64,000 nucleotides of DNA, from positions 2,356,001-2,420,000 of the forward strand of contig NZ_CP096829.1 of NCBI RefSeq assembly GCF_023272795.1. The letters are read 5' to 3'. The first letter of the stretch is position 1. Every line of letters begins with the position of its first letter. The stretch is from Flavobacterium humidisoli. GTDB lineage: Bacteria; Bacteroidota; Bacteroidia; Flavobacteriales; Flavobacteriaceae. Positions 1-8,668 of this stretch are shown in pieces. The position numbers and the translations under genes were made by a program. The notes beneath the pieces are model-generated. The model saw only the letters and a program-made list of their open reading frames with translations, was not told the DNA's origin and did not search any database.

Positions 1-239
1 TTTTGGGAGTTTCATTAGATGATAAAAAGAAACTTTGGGAAAAAGCAATTGAGAAAGACGGTTTAACTTGGACGCATGTTTCTGATTTAAAAGGATGGCA
101 AAATGAAGCTGCTGTTTTATACGGAGTAAAAATGGTTCCAACCAACTACTTAATTGGGCCTGACGGAAAAATCGTTGCTAAAAATCTTAGAGAAGCTGAA
201 CTTCAATCTAAGCTGAAAGAAATTTTTAGTAAATCATAA
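1..239 (+). CDS. Thioredoxin-like/TlpA-family protein, C-terminal part
   Basis: The reading frame is open at the left edge, so only about the last 78 residues are seen. They match the C-terminal half of a TlpA/AhpC-type thioredoxin fold. The helix around WQNEAAVLYGV is followed by MVPTNYLIGPDGKIVAKNL, which carries the cis-proline (VPT) and the beta-hairpin with the usual PDGKIV turn. The CxxC motif, if present, lies outside the window. Such proteins in Bacteroidota are mostly exported thiol-disulfide oxidoreductases. That would suit the DsbD-type reductase encoded downstream, but this link is inference. Confidence 0.8.
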   Translation, partial: LGVSLDDKKKLWEKAIEKDGLTWTHVSDLKGWQNEAAVLYGVKMVPTNYLIGPDGKIVAKNLREAELQSKLKEIFSKS

Positions 240-257
240 ATCTTTAGTCTCAGTCTC

Positions 258-305
258 AGTTTTCAGTCACAGTCAAAACTGCAAACTGTGACTGCGACTG
301 AAAAC
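258..305. repeat. Intergenic inverted repeat with CAGTC-rich arms
   Basis: An arm reading AGTTTTCAGTCACAGT is answered after a short loop by ACTGTGACTG and CGACTGAAAAC, an imperfect hairpin with a bulge. A related CAGTCTCAGTTT..CAGTC stretch recurs at 3142-3159 after the next gene. This looks like a family of short intergenic repeats. It could act as a transcript 3' end, although there is no clear T tract. Confidence 0.5.
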
Positions 306-327
306 GATCATAAAATATCAACAAAAA

Positions 328-3117
328 ATGAAAAAATACATCTTTCTGGGCTATTGCTCATTAGCTTTCTGTGCTCTTATGTCAGCGCAGGGAAAATCGG
401 TTAACTTTAAGAAAATAAAAGAATTAGGTGGAATCGAAGAATATTTATACCAGCCAAACGGAATGAATGTTTTGCTTTTGCAAGACAATGCTTCTCCAGT
501 TGCAACTGTACAAATTGTATATCGCGTAGGTTCTAAACATGAAGTTTTAGGAAATACAGGATCAACGCACCTTTTAGAACATTTAATGTTTAAAGGAACT
601 CCTACTTTCAATAAGAAAAACGGAAATACCATTACTGATGTTCTGCAAAATACAGGAGCGCAGTTAAATGCTACAACTTGGTACGATCGTACTAATTATT
701 TTGAAACGCTGCCAAGTGATAAAATCGAATTGGCGCTTCAAATCGAAGCCGACAGAATGCGTAATTCTTTATTACTAAAAGAAGATAAAGAAGCAGAAAT
801 GACAGTTGTACGCAACGAATTTGAGCGCGGAGAAAACAATCCGAATAGTTTATTGGATAAGGAAATCTGGGCAGCGGCTTATATTGCACATCCGTATCAT
901 CATTCTACAATTGGATGGAAATCGGATATTGAAAACGCTCCAATTGAGGTGTTGAGAAATTTCTATAATACGTATTATTGGCCAGATAATGCAACTTTAA
1001 CCATTATTGGAGATTTCAAAAAAGAGAATGTTTTTGAATTGATCGAAAAGTATTTCGGTAAAATTACAAAAGCGCCAAACGCAATGCCACAGCCCTATAC
1101 ACAAGAACCTCAGCAATATGGTGCGCGTAAAATTATCGTTAGAAAACCAGGAGAATTAGGCGTTGTAAACAAAGCGTATAAAATTCCTGGAGCTTTACAT
1201 GAAGATCTTCCTGCGTTGAATATTTTGGCTCAGATTATTGGTGTTGGCCCATCAGCAATTTTAAACAAAACTTTCGTTGATACTCGTTTAGGAATTTATT
1301 CTTACGCAAGTGCAACAAACTTTAAAGAAGTCGGACTTTTTACAATTGGCGTTGGTTTTCCGACGACTTCAAAACATGAAGATATCGATGCAAAAATCAA
1401 TGAAGTTGTGGCTAAAATTCAGCAGGAAGGCGTAACTCAGGACGAGGTAAATAGAGTTGTAGCGAAAATCAGTGCACAAACTATTTTAGCACGCGATGGT
1501 TCTGGAGTGATTGCATCAGCATTAAACGAAGCAATTGCTTCTGGCGACTGGACAGATTATATTACAGGAGTTGACCGATTGAAAAAAGTAACTCCAGCAG
1601 ATGTTCTTCGCGTGGCAAATAAATATTTGGTTGATGACCAAAGCACAACAGGATATTTTATTCCGAAACAAGCTGGTGCTCAAAATAAGGATACGACAAA
1701 AGCCAGTAATTATATGCCAGAAAATGGTCCGTTTTATTACAGACATTCAGAAGAAGGGCATATTCACGAAGAAGCTTCATCTGTTCCAACTTCAACAAAA
1801 AACAAAACAGAAGAATTAATTTCTGCAGAAACTTTAATCGAAAAATCATCTTCGGCTTTTAAAAGAGAAAAAGTATCTGGAATTGATGTGGTTTCGGTAA
1901 AAACATCGGCAAAAGATTTTGTTACGGTTGCGGCTAGCATTTCGTTAGGGAATTATGCCAGTGAAACTAAAAATGATGTAATTCCAGCATTAACAGCATC
2001 AATGTTATCCAAAGGAACAACGTTGAATGACAAGTTTAAATTTTCTGAAAAACTGCAAAAATTAGGAGTTTCATTAAATGTAAATGCTTCAACTTTCAAA
2101 ATTAATATCGGATTTAAATGTTTGAAAAAAGACTTAGATCAGGTAATTGCTTTATTGGCAGAAGAATTAAGAAATCCGCTGTTTGATGCTAAAGAATTTG
2201 AAAATTTAAAACAGCAATTTATTGGAAATACGCAGCAGGATTTGAATGATCCAAGCGAAAGAGGAAGTATTGCTTTATCTCAGGCGATTTATCCAAAAGG
2301 AAATCCAAATTATAGTTTGAGCGTAGAAGACAATATTTCGAATATCAAAAATGCAACTTTGGATGAAGTGAAAGCTTTCCACAAAAAGTATTTTGGAACG
2401 GCGTCTATGCGTTTGGTAATTGTGGGTGACACTGATGGAGCCAATCTAAATGCCTCTCTAAAAAAATCATTCAAAAATTGGAATGGCGGCGTTACTGAAA
2501 AATTAAAATTTGAAGAAGCTGCAAAATCTCCATCAAAAACAGAAGTAGTTACAATTCCTGAAAAACCAAGTGCAGAATTATTCATCGGACAATTTACAGG
2601 TTTAAAAAGAGCCGATGCCGATTACATTCCGTTTTTTATTGGGAATTATACTTTAGGAGCTGGTTTTGCAGGACGTTTAATGCAGACTGTTCGTGATAAT
2701 GATGGTTTAACCTATAACATTTCTTCTGGTTTAGGCGGAAATATCGAAACAGGAGGTTACTGGTTTGTAAACGCTTCTTTCAACCCAAATTTGTTTCAGA
2801 AAGGTCTTGATGCGACAATGGTTCAGGTTGATAAATGGGTAAAAAACGGAATCACAGCAGAAGAATTAGAAAACAAGAAGACAAATTTAATTGGAAGTTT
2901 TAAAGTAGGAATGTCAACCACAAGCGGTATGGCGAGAACAATTTTAAGTTTTATTGAAAGAGGTTTAGAACCAAATTACATCGATCAGTATCCAAAAGAT
3001 ATTGATAAAGCAACTTTACAGCAGGTAAACGATGCGATTAAAAAATATGTTCAATTAGATAAAATGATCATCATTAAATCGGGCTCTTTGGATAAAGAAG
3101 GGAATCCGTTGAAGTAG
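328..3117 (+). CDS. M16 family zinc metalloprotease (two-domain, exported)
   Basis: A 929-residue protein with an N-terminal hydrophobic signal sequence (MKKYIFLGYCSLAFCALMSAQ). The inverted zinc motif HxxEH is at residues 81-85 (HLLEH), followed by the LEHLMFKGT block typical of pitrilysin/insulinase peptidases. Typical M16 N domains have a downstream Glu ligand, here in the NEFERGENN region. The second half (from about residue 530) repeats the M16 fold without HxxEH, as in two-domain M16B proteins such as periplasmic PqqL-like enzymes. The length is normal for a full two-domain protein. It probably degrades peptides in the periplasm. The substrate cannot be told. It is separated from both neighbours by repeat-rich spacers. 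Confidence 0.9.
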   Translation: MKKYIFLGYCSLAFCALMSAQGKSVNFKKIKELGGIEEYLYQPNGMNVLLLQDNASPVATVQIVYRVGSKHEVLGNTGSTHLLEHLMFKGTPTFNKKNGNTITDVLQNTGAQLNATTWYDRTNYFETLPSDKIELALQIEADRMRNSLLLKEDKEAEMTVVRNEFERGENNPNSLLDKEIWAAAYIAHPYHHSTIGWKSDIENAPIEVLRNFYNTYYWPDNATLTIIGDFKKENVFELIEKYFGKITKAPNAMPQPYTQEPQQYGARKIIVRKPGELGVVNKAYKIPGALHEDLPALNILAQIIGVGPSAILNKTFVDTRLGIYSYASATNFKEVGLFTIGVGFPTTSKHEDIDAKINEVVAKIQQEGVTQDEVNRVVAKISAQTILARDGSGVIASALNEAIASGDWTDYITGVDRLKKVTPADVLRVANKYLVDDQSTTGYFIPKQAGAQNKDTTKASNYMPENGPFYYRHSEEGHIHEEASSVPTSTKNKTEELISAETLIEKSSSAFKREKVSGIDVVSVKTSAKDFVTVAASISLGNYASETKNDVIPALTASMLSKGTTLNDKFKFSEKLQKLGVSLNVNASTFKINIGFKCLKKDLDQVIALLAEELRNPLFDAKEFENLKQQFIGNTQQDLNDPSERGSIALSQAIYPKGNPNYSLSVEDNISNIKNATLDEVKAFHKKYFGTASMRLVIVGDTDGANLNASLKKSFKNWNGGVTEKLKFEEAAKSPSKTEVVTIPEKPSAELFIGQFTGLKRADADYIPFFIGNYTLGAGFAGRLMQTVRDNDGLTYNISSGLGGNIETGGYWFVNASFNPNLFQKGLDATMVQVDKWVKNGITAEELENKKTNLIGSFKVGMSTTSGMARTILSFIERGLEPNYIDQYPKDIDKATLQQVNDAIKKYVQLDKMIIIKSGSLDKEGNPLK

Positions 3118-3304
3118 TTTTTTTTCTCAGTGCTCCGTATTCAGTCTCAGTTTACAGTCTAGATAATTCAAACTTTGTAAAAGTTTAAAACTTTGGCAAA
3201 GTTATATACTGCGACAAAATCTAAAATCTAAAATTTTAATAGTTCGTCTTTCATTATTTCATTTTAGAATCTGAATTAGTAAGCCATTTTCTGTGAAAGA
3301 CCAA
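3118..3304. other. Intergenic spacer with short repeats
   Basis: No gene is seen. The stretch has a CAGTCTCAGTTT segment (3142-3153) like that at 251-262, and tandem AACTTTG/CAAAGTT words at about 3171-3202. Both resemble dispersed intergenic repeats of flavobacteria. A frame open from 3293 into dsbD runs through the terminator hairpin at 3305-3334, so it is not taken as coding. Confidence 0.5.
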
Positions 3305-3334
3305 AAGAGCTGTTTGCCAACAGCTCTTTTTTTT
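3305..3334 (+). terminator. Rho-independent terminator upstream of dsbD
   Basis: Stem AAGAGCTGTT / AACAGCTCTT with a 4-nt loop (TGCC), followed by a run of T. It lies before the ATG at 3356, which supports choosing that start and not an upstream in-frame ATG at 3293. Confidence 0.85.
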
Positions 3335-3355
3335 CAAAAATCTAATCAAAAAACA

Positions 3356-5365
3356 ATGAGAAATACTATAATTACATTCCTGTTATTGCTCTCGGTTTCC
3401 ATGTTCGGACAAATGTACAATCCGGTAAAATGGGCCACAACTGTAGAAAAAATTTCAGATAAAGAGTTTATTTTAAAAGCACAGGCGAAAATACAATCAG
3501 GCTGGCATTTATATGGACAATATATCGAAGAAGGCGGACCTTCGCCAACGGCTTTTACCTTTAAAAATCAGTCGAAAAAATTTGAGTTAATCGGCAAAAC
3601 AACTGAGGATAAAGGACATGAAACAGTCGATAAGATCTTCGATATGAAAATTAAATATTTTGAAGATAAAGCACTTTTTACTCAAAAAATTAAATTCATT
3701 TCAGATGATATTTCGAACATTGCTGCCGAAGTCGATTTTATGGTTTGTGACGATAGCAATTGTTTGCCGCCATCTACAGAAGAATTAACTTTTAAAATTC
3801 CGAATGAAAAGAAATTGGCTTCGGCCGAAGAAACTCCAAACGTAAAAAAAGATTCTGTAAGTGTAGAAGAAAAAGCTGTTTCTCAGACTGAAGAAAAAAA
3901 ATCAAAAGAAGAAATTGCCAGTTCAACAAAGAAAACAGAATCGAGAGGATTGCTGACTATTTTTATTTTAGCTTTTTTATCAGGTTTTGCAGCTTTGTTA
4001 ACGCCTTGTGTTTTTCCGATGATTCCAATGACGGTAAGTTTTTTTACAAAACAAAGTAAAAGCAAAGCGGCAGGAATTAGAAATGCAATAATTTACGGAA
4101 TTTCAATCGTAATTATCTACGTTTTATTGGGTTCCATCGTGACCGCAGTTTTTGGTGCCGATTCGCTAAATGCGCTTTCAACAAATGTTTGGTTCAACTT
4201 GATTTTCTTTATTTTATTGGTTGTTTTTGCTTGTTCATTTCTAGGCGCTTTCGAAATTGTATTGCCAAGTTCATTAGCCAATAAAGTCGATTCGCAAGCC
4301 GATAGAGGAGGACTGATTGGGATTTTCTTCATGGCATTAGCTTTAGCCATTGTATCTTTCTCGTGTACAGGACCAATTGTAGGAACTTTATTGGTTGAAG
4401 CGGCTTCAAAAGGCGGAATTGCCCCAATTGTTGGAATGTTAGGATTTTCTATTGCGATTGCATTGCCGTTTTCATTATTTGCAGCTTTTCCAGGCTGGTT
4501 AAATGCATTGCCAAAATCGGGCGGATGGTTGAATACCGTAAAAGTAGTTTTAGGGTTTTTGGAACTGGCTCTGGCTTTTAAATTTTTATCAAATGCCGAT
4601 TTAGTTTTGCAATTGCATTGGTTAGAAAGAGAAGTTTTCCTTGCGATTTGGATCGCTGTTTTCGGGATGCTCGCTTTTTATTTGTTCGGAAAAATTACGC
4701 TTCCGCATGATTCTCCTTTAAATCATATTTCTGTCGGAAGATTAGGTTTCGGATTGATCTTTTTAAGTTTCACGATTTATCTGATTCCTGGACTTTGGGG
4801 AGCTCCGTTAAAATTAATCAGCGGATTTCCGCCTCCAATGCAATACAGCGAATCTCCAAACGGACTTGGAGTTTCGGGTAATGCTGAGTTAAAAATTACA
4901 GGTTCGTTACCAGAAGGCGCAAAACACGGTCCGCAAAATATTATCACTTTCCATGATTACGACAAAGGAATGGAATATGCGAAAAAAGTGGGAAAACCAG
5001 TTTTATTAGATTTCACAGGATATGCCTGTGTAAACTGCCGAAAAATGGAAGAATTGGTTTGGTCAGATCCAAAAGTTTTAGGTGTTTTAAACAACGATGT
5101 AGTTTTGATTTCGCTCTATGTAGACGATAAAAAAGAACTTCCAGAAAGTGAGCAATATGTTTCTGAAACAACAGGAAAAAAAATCAAAACCATTGGAAAC
5201 AAATGGAGCGATTTACAGATTAAAACTTACAAGGCAAATGCTCAGCCGTTTTATGTAATTGTTGATCATAATAGCGTTAATTTGGTAGAACCGTCGGCTT
5301 ATAATCCGAATATTGAGGAGTATTATGGTTGGTTGCAGAGTGGGGTTGGGAAGTTTAAGAAGTAA
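3356..5365 (+). CDS. dsbD: Thiol:disulfide interchange protein DsbD-type
   Basis: A 669-residue protein starting at the ATG that begins a signal peptide (MRNTIITFLLLLSVSMFGQ). The order is: an N-terminal DsbD-alpha-like domain with CDDSNC; a polar linker rich in Lys/Glu/Ser; eight or so membrane segments with the buried cysteines in LTPCVFPMIP (Cys218) and SFSCTGP; then a C-terminal thioredoxin-like domain with CVNC at 558-561. The family passes electrons from cytoplasmic thioredoxin across the inner membrane to periplasmic thiol proteins. All three redox pairs are visible, so it should be functional. It ends just before a strong bidirectional terminator that separates it from the tail island. 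Confidence 0.93.
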   Translation: MRNTIITFLLLLSVSMFGQMYNPVKWATTVEKISDKEFILKAQAKIQSGWHLYGQYIEEGGPSPTAFTFKNQSKKFELIGKTTEDKGHETVDKIFDMKIKYFEDKALFTQKIKFISDDISNIAAEVDFMVCDDSNCLPPSTEELTFKIPNEKKLASAEETPNVKKDSVSVEEKAVSQTEEKKSKEEIASSTKKTESRGLLTIFILAFLSGFAALLTPCVFPMIPMTVSFFTKQSKSKAAGIRNAIIYGISIVIIYVLLGSIVTAVFGADSLNALSTNVWFNLIFFILLVVFACSFLGAFEIVLPSSLANKVDSQADRGGLIGIFFMALALAIVSFSCTGPIVGTLLVEAASKGGIAPIVGMLGFSIAIALPFSLFAAFPGWLNALPKSGGWLNTVKVVLGFLELALAFKFLSNADLVLQLHWLEREVFLAIWIAVFGMLAFYLFGKITLPHDSPLNHISVGRLGFGLIFLSFTIYLIPGLWGAPLKLISGFPPPMQYSESPNGLGVSGNAELKITGSLPEGAKHGPQNIITFHDYDKGMEYAKKVGKPVLLDFTGYACVNCRKMEELVWSDPKVLGVLNNDVVLISLYVDDKKELPESEQYVSETTGKKIKTIGNKWSDLQIKTYKANAQPFYVIVDHNSVNLVEPSAYNPNIEEYYGWLQSGVGKFKK

Positions 5366-5370
5366 ATATA

Positions 5371-5405
5371 AAACCTCCAAAGTCAAATTGATTTTGGAGG
5401 TTTTT
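5371..5405. terminator. Bidirectional terminator between dsbD and the tailocin
   Basis: Stem AAACCTCCAAA / TTTTGGAGGTTT, with T runs on both sides when read on the respective strand. It serves dsbD on the plus strand and the last fibre gene (stop at 5409) on the minus strand, and so marks the left boundary of the island. Confidence 0.85.
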
Positions 5406-5408
5406 GTT

Positions 5409-7748
5409 TTAGTTAACTTTAGTTACAGAGTATTGAACCCAACCGTTGTCGCTTTTTTCATAAATTAATCCTCCTCCTGATATTCCTGTGCAATGAACTC
5501 TAAAGCCAATTCCTGCAGATGGGTAACTTGTATTTAAATAACTTAGTGATAATGGTACAGTATTAGGGTTGCTAGTTGCTATATCGCTAGTTAAAGCTAT
5601 TGTACCATTTTTATCAGGAAGTTGGTAATTTCGATCCGCAGTTAAGGCATTAGTTCTAATTTTTGCTGAAGCAGAATAAGAAGCTTGAATATAAATTGCA
5701 GCTTCTGAAGGAATTAATCTTATTTGCTTGTCATCATATGACGCACCTACGTAATCGCTATTTAATGAAGCTCCAAAACTTTTTCCATTTTTTATTCCAG
5801 AAATCATTACAGTTGTAGGATAAAAACTTAATGTTGAATTGTAACCTGCAAAACCCTCAAGAAATTCTATTTTGTTTCCATATTGATCGGTGTATTTTGT
5901 TCCATTTTCGACGATTTGTTGTAGATTTATTTGGTCTTCTGTAGCCAATTTATAATCACCTGCCGAATTTTTTGAAGGAATTAGTATGTTTACATTAGAA
6001 GATGAATGAGCTGTATCAAACTTCAACGTATTATGTCCAAAACCAGCTTGCTTGTTTCTTAAAGAGAATATACCATTATCAATAGAAAGCGTAGTTACAT
6101 CGCTACCTTTCGCACCAGATAAAACTACGGTTGAAGTATCATTTTCTGCAGTAAAAATAATATCTGTTTGACATGTTCCATCTTCTAAGAAAGCTTCTCC
6201 ATTATTTTTTAAAGTGTCTTCTAAGCCTGTATTTTTGTTTCCAGCTGAAATTTGATCTAATACCCATTTTTTTTGAACATAGGTATAGTCTGTATAATTT
6301 GGTGAATAATCTACAGATCCCTCAATACCTCTATGCCCTTCTTCTGGTTTAAATCCTGTTAATGCTAATGTTCCTTTTCTAAAGTTGAAACTATATTTAC
6401 TATAACCGTTAAGTAAATTTTCTTCCCAAAAAATATCCATGTATTGAGAATCTTTTTGGATGTTGTAACCACATTTTAGACGAGTGGTTTCGCTATAAAT
6501 CTTTTCAGCAACTAATCCTAAAGGAGCTCCCCCTCCAGTAGAGGTATCCATAAAGATATCACCTGTTAATGGATTTCCCGAAACTGTACCTGATAATGGG
6601 ATACAATCACTGTTGCTCGGAACTGTAATGTTTCCTGTTTTATCTGCACTTATACCATTAATTGTCAAAGGTAGAAAATACTCTCCATTATTTTGAGGCA
6701 GAGTTACCTTTGTATCAACAGATTCAGTTAGAGAATTGTCCTGAGCATGGTTAAAAGAAAACGTATTGGCATGACCTGTTCCGTCAGCTCCAGCTCTATT
6801 TTTAAAAGATAAGTTGTTAACCCTCAAAATGTTTGAAAAATCATTATTCATTCCATCAATAATGCTTATTTCGTGTGGTGATATAGAAGAAGTTGCTAAT
6901 AATTCTGGCGCATGCGTCTGATCCTGTGTCTGGATTAGCATAGGGCCAATTGCTGATACTCCTATCTGACCGGCTCCGCCTTCTGTAGAGTATCGCCAGT
7001 GAGTGGCCTTATCAGTAGCTGTAAACCCTGTACCTAAAACTTGGTCAAAAGTAGGTATTGATGTTTCATTAGAAATTTCTATATTCCCATTTGCGTCAGC
7101 CTTAGCACCATTAACTGAGGTAACCAAAGTTTTAGGCTCTGTTTCTATATCCGATAAAGGAAAATAGTAAGTATCTGAATTTGTCTCTAGAGGATTCTGC
7201 ATAAGTTGTGCTCCTGCACCACCTTCTTTTCCTAAAATTAAAGCGCTATATTTTTTATTATTCAAATCCACTGCTGTACCTAAAGTGGCTACACTTTGCC
7301 ATGATTCCCATTCTGGAACCCAGTATGATAGATTAACACCATTTTGATATATAGTAGTTTGTTCATTATTTACATTACCATTCCCTTTAAATTTTACAGA
7401 TATGGCTGAAGGTTCAATAATTGATTCGTTATTGTTTTCTGGAAATCCTCCTGTCTTTGTAATTATCTTAGGCAGAGAGTCGCTCTCAGGTGTTGATTCT
7501 AGTACAAACCCTAAGTCAGACTTGTTTCCGTTGGTAAGGACAGTCTGTAAATCTTGCGAATCTCCTCCAAATTCACTTCGTGGTACAAATTTTACAGTTT
7601 TATCAGCACCTCGTACAAGTACATCATCTTCATTATCACCTTCATTTACGGTTTCTAATTTTAGCGATTTGTTGATTATTTGGTTTTGGTTTTTTGGGGC
7701 TTGTTTAGATTCTCTTTCAAGATCTTTATTGCTGTTATTTTCTATCAT
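5409..7748 (-). CDS. Tail fibre-like protein (receptor-binding candidate)
   Basis: A 779-residue protein with an N-terminal module shared with the fibre at 26694-29105: both have QIINKSL.L..VNEG...DNVLV.GAD..VK.VPRSEFGG.SQDLQ. The rest is made of short beta-rich blocks repeating phrases such as NGNIEISN, YFLPLTINGISADKTGNITVPS and YQLPDKNGTIALTSDI, as in phage fibre shafts. There is no membrane segment or enzyme motif. It is the last gene of the leftmost minus-strand unit, behind the holin, and ends at a terminator. Its role is inferred as target-cell recognition. The shared N-terminus would be the docking part, and the divergent C-terminus the specificity part. Confidence 0.75.
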   Translation of the reverse strand: MIENNSNKDLERESKQAPKNQNQIINKSLKLETVNEGDNEDDVLVRGADKTVKFVPRSEFGGDSQDLQTVLTNGNKSDLGFVLESTPESDSLPKIITKTGGFPENNNESIIEPSAISVKFKGNGNVNNEQTTIYQNGVNLSYWVPEWESWQSVATLGTAVDLNNKKYSALILGKEGGAGAQLMQNPLETNSDTYYFPLSDIETEPKTLVTSVNGAKADANGNIEISNETSIPTFDQVLGTGFTATDKATHWRYSTEGGAGQIGVSAIGPMLIQTQDQTHAPELLATSSISPHEISIIDGMNNDFSNILRVNNLSFKNRAGADGTGHANTFSFNHAQDNSLTESVDTKVTLPQNNGEYFLPLTINGISADKTGNITVPSNSDCIPLSGTVSGNPLTGDIFMDTSTGGGAPLGLVAEKIYSETTRLKCGYNIQKDSQYMDIFWEENLLNGYSKYSFNFRKGTLALTGFKPEEGHRGIEGSVDYSPNYTDYTYVQKKWVLDQISAGNKNTGLEDTLKNNGEAFLEDGTCQTDIIFTAENDTSTVVLSGAKGSDVTTLSIDNGIFSLRNKQAGFGHNTLKFDTAHSSSNVNILIPSKNSAGDYKLATEDQINLQQIVENGTKYTDQYGNKIEFLEGFAGYNSTLSFYPTTVMISGIKNGKSFGASLNSDYVGASYDDKQIRLIPSEAAIYIQASYSASAKIRTNALTADRNYQLPDKNGTIALTSDIATSNPNTVPLSLSYLNTSYPSAGIGFRVHCTGISGGGLIYEKSDNGWVQYSVTKVN

Positions 7749-7842
7749 GTCGAATGTTGTTTTTTAATTGAATAGATATGTGTTTATTATTTTAAGGAAG
7801 CAAATAGTTTACAGTAATTAGCGTGATAAATTTCACTTAGAA

Positions 7843-8313
7843 CTATTTTTCCATGTGATATTTAGGATCGATTGTAACAAGAAATTTTTTAAATAGCTGT
7901 ATTAATCTATCTCTTATGGATTTGAGAATTAGAGTCATGGCGTCAAAATTTTCAACTTCTTTTTTGGATTTTATCGCAATTATATTGCTGATGATTGAAA
8001 TTCCGTCGCTCACAATTAATAAATCCATGACAATAGTTACAAACCATTTAAAATTATAGTTAAGTCCTTTGCTCATTAAAGCTAAAGCTGTTGGTATAAG
8101 TAAAACGGCTAATTTAGATACAAATCCTAAAGCTAATTTTTTAAAACTAAAGGGATTGTTTAATACTATGGTTTTGATTATGCCCAAAAAAGTATCCATC
8201 ACCATTAAGTAAAAAAGTATTTTAACAATTTCTACATCCATTTCTAAGTACATAAAAATTCCATAAAGGAATAATTTTAGTTCATTTGAATATTCTGAGA
8301 TTTTAGGCATCAT
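7843..8313 (-). CDS. Phage holin family protein (TcdE/phi-holin 4 type)
   Basis: A 156-residue protein with about three or four hydrophobic segments (KILFYLMVMDTFLGIIKTIV, KLAVLLIPTALALM, WFVTIVMDLLIVSDGISIISNIIAI) and a charged C-terminal tail. The MVMDTFLGIIKTI...NPFSFKKLALGFVSKLA pattern matches the phage holin 4 family (TcdE-like), where an Asp-Thr-hydrophobic-Gly motif in the first helix precedes S-x-K-x-x-x-G-hxxK. Its place among tail genes fits a lysis role, releasing particles by permeabilising the inner membrane for the endolysin at 14793-15275. Assignment to the family is by motif only. Confidence 0.75.
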   Translation of the reverse strand: MMPKISEYSNELKLFLYGIFMYLEMDVEIVKILFYLMVMDTFLGIIKTIVLNNPFSFKKLALGFVSKLAVLLIPTALALMSKGLNYNFKWFVTIVMDLLIVSDGISIISNIIAIKSKKEVENFDAMTLILKSIRDRLIQLFKKFLVTIDPKYHMEK

Positions 8314-8668
8314 AGTTTTTGTTTTTTGGTCTTTTATTAAAGAATTTTAAGTAGGATCAAAATCAATGCTTTTATTGATAATGCATTGTTTTTCTCGTTT
8401 TTTCATAAGTTGTTGATTGTGGTTTTTCTAACGATGCCAAATTGATTTGTAGAGCAGGGCATTATTAAATTGTTATTTGTTAATCTAAATTTTCTCAGAT
8501 ATTTAGAGACCTGCTCTATTTTAAATTGGGATATATAGAACAAAGAAGGGAAAATCCTAAAGAACAAATCGATGCAAGTAAAAGTTGGGTCCATTTTGTA
8601 TAATTTTTTTTGTAGAAATAATCATTTGGGGTTTTGAGCCCCAAATGATTTACATTTTGTTATTAAGA
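8314..8668. other. Spacer between holin and collar/Hint gene, with hairpins
   Basis: No convincing gene. It holds a 9-bp inverted repeat (TAGAGCAGG at 8450-8458, CCTGCTCTA at 8510-8518), and a perfect 12-bp stem (AATCATTTGGGG at 8620-8631, CCCCAAATGATT at 8639-8650) directly behind the stop of the collar/Hint gene on the minus strand. The T tract behind the second hairpin is offset by several bases, so termination there may be partial. A 63-codon frame at 8403-8594 (-) and a 19-codon frame at 8346-8405 (-) show nothing recognisable. Confidence 0.45.
8620..8650 (-). terminator. Hairpin after the collar/Hint gene
   Basis: A perfect 12-bp stem with a 7-nt loop lies 19 bp behind the stop at 8669. 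The poly-T stretch comes only about eight bases after the stem on the minus strand, so this is a possible leaky terminator or a 3' end stabiliser between baseplate genes and holin/fibre. Confidence 0.5.

Noticed and set aside
3293..3355. A longer start for DsbD
   Set aside because: The added 21 codons run through a rho-independent terminator; the ATG at 3356 begins a normal signal peptide.
8403..8594. A 63-residue minus-strand reading frame in the holin/collar spacer
   Set aside because: Composition is odd (Phe/Ile/Arg/Asn rich), no similarity to known small phage proteins, and it overlaps an inverted repeat; listed as spacer.
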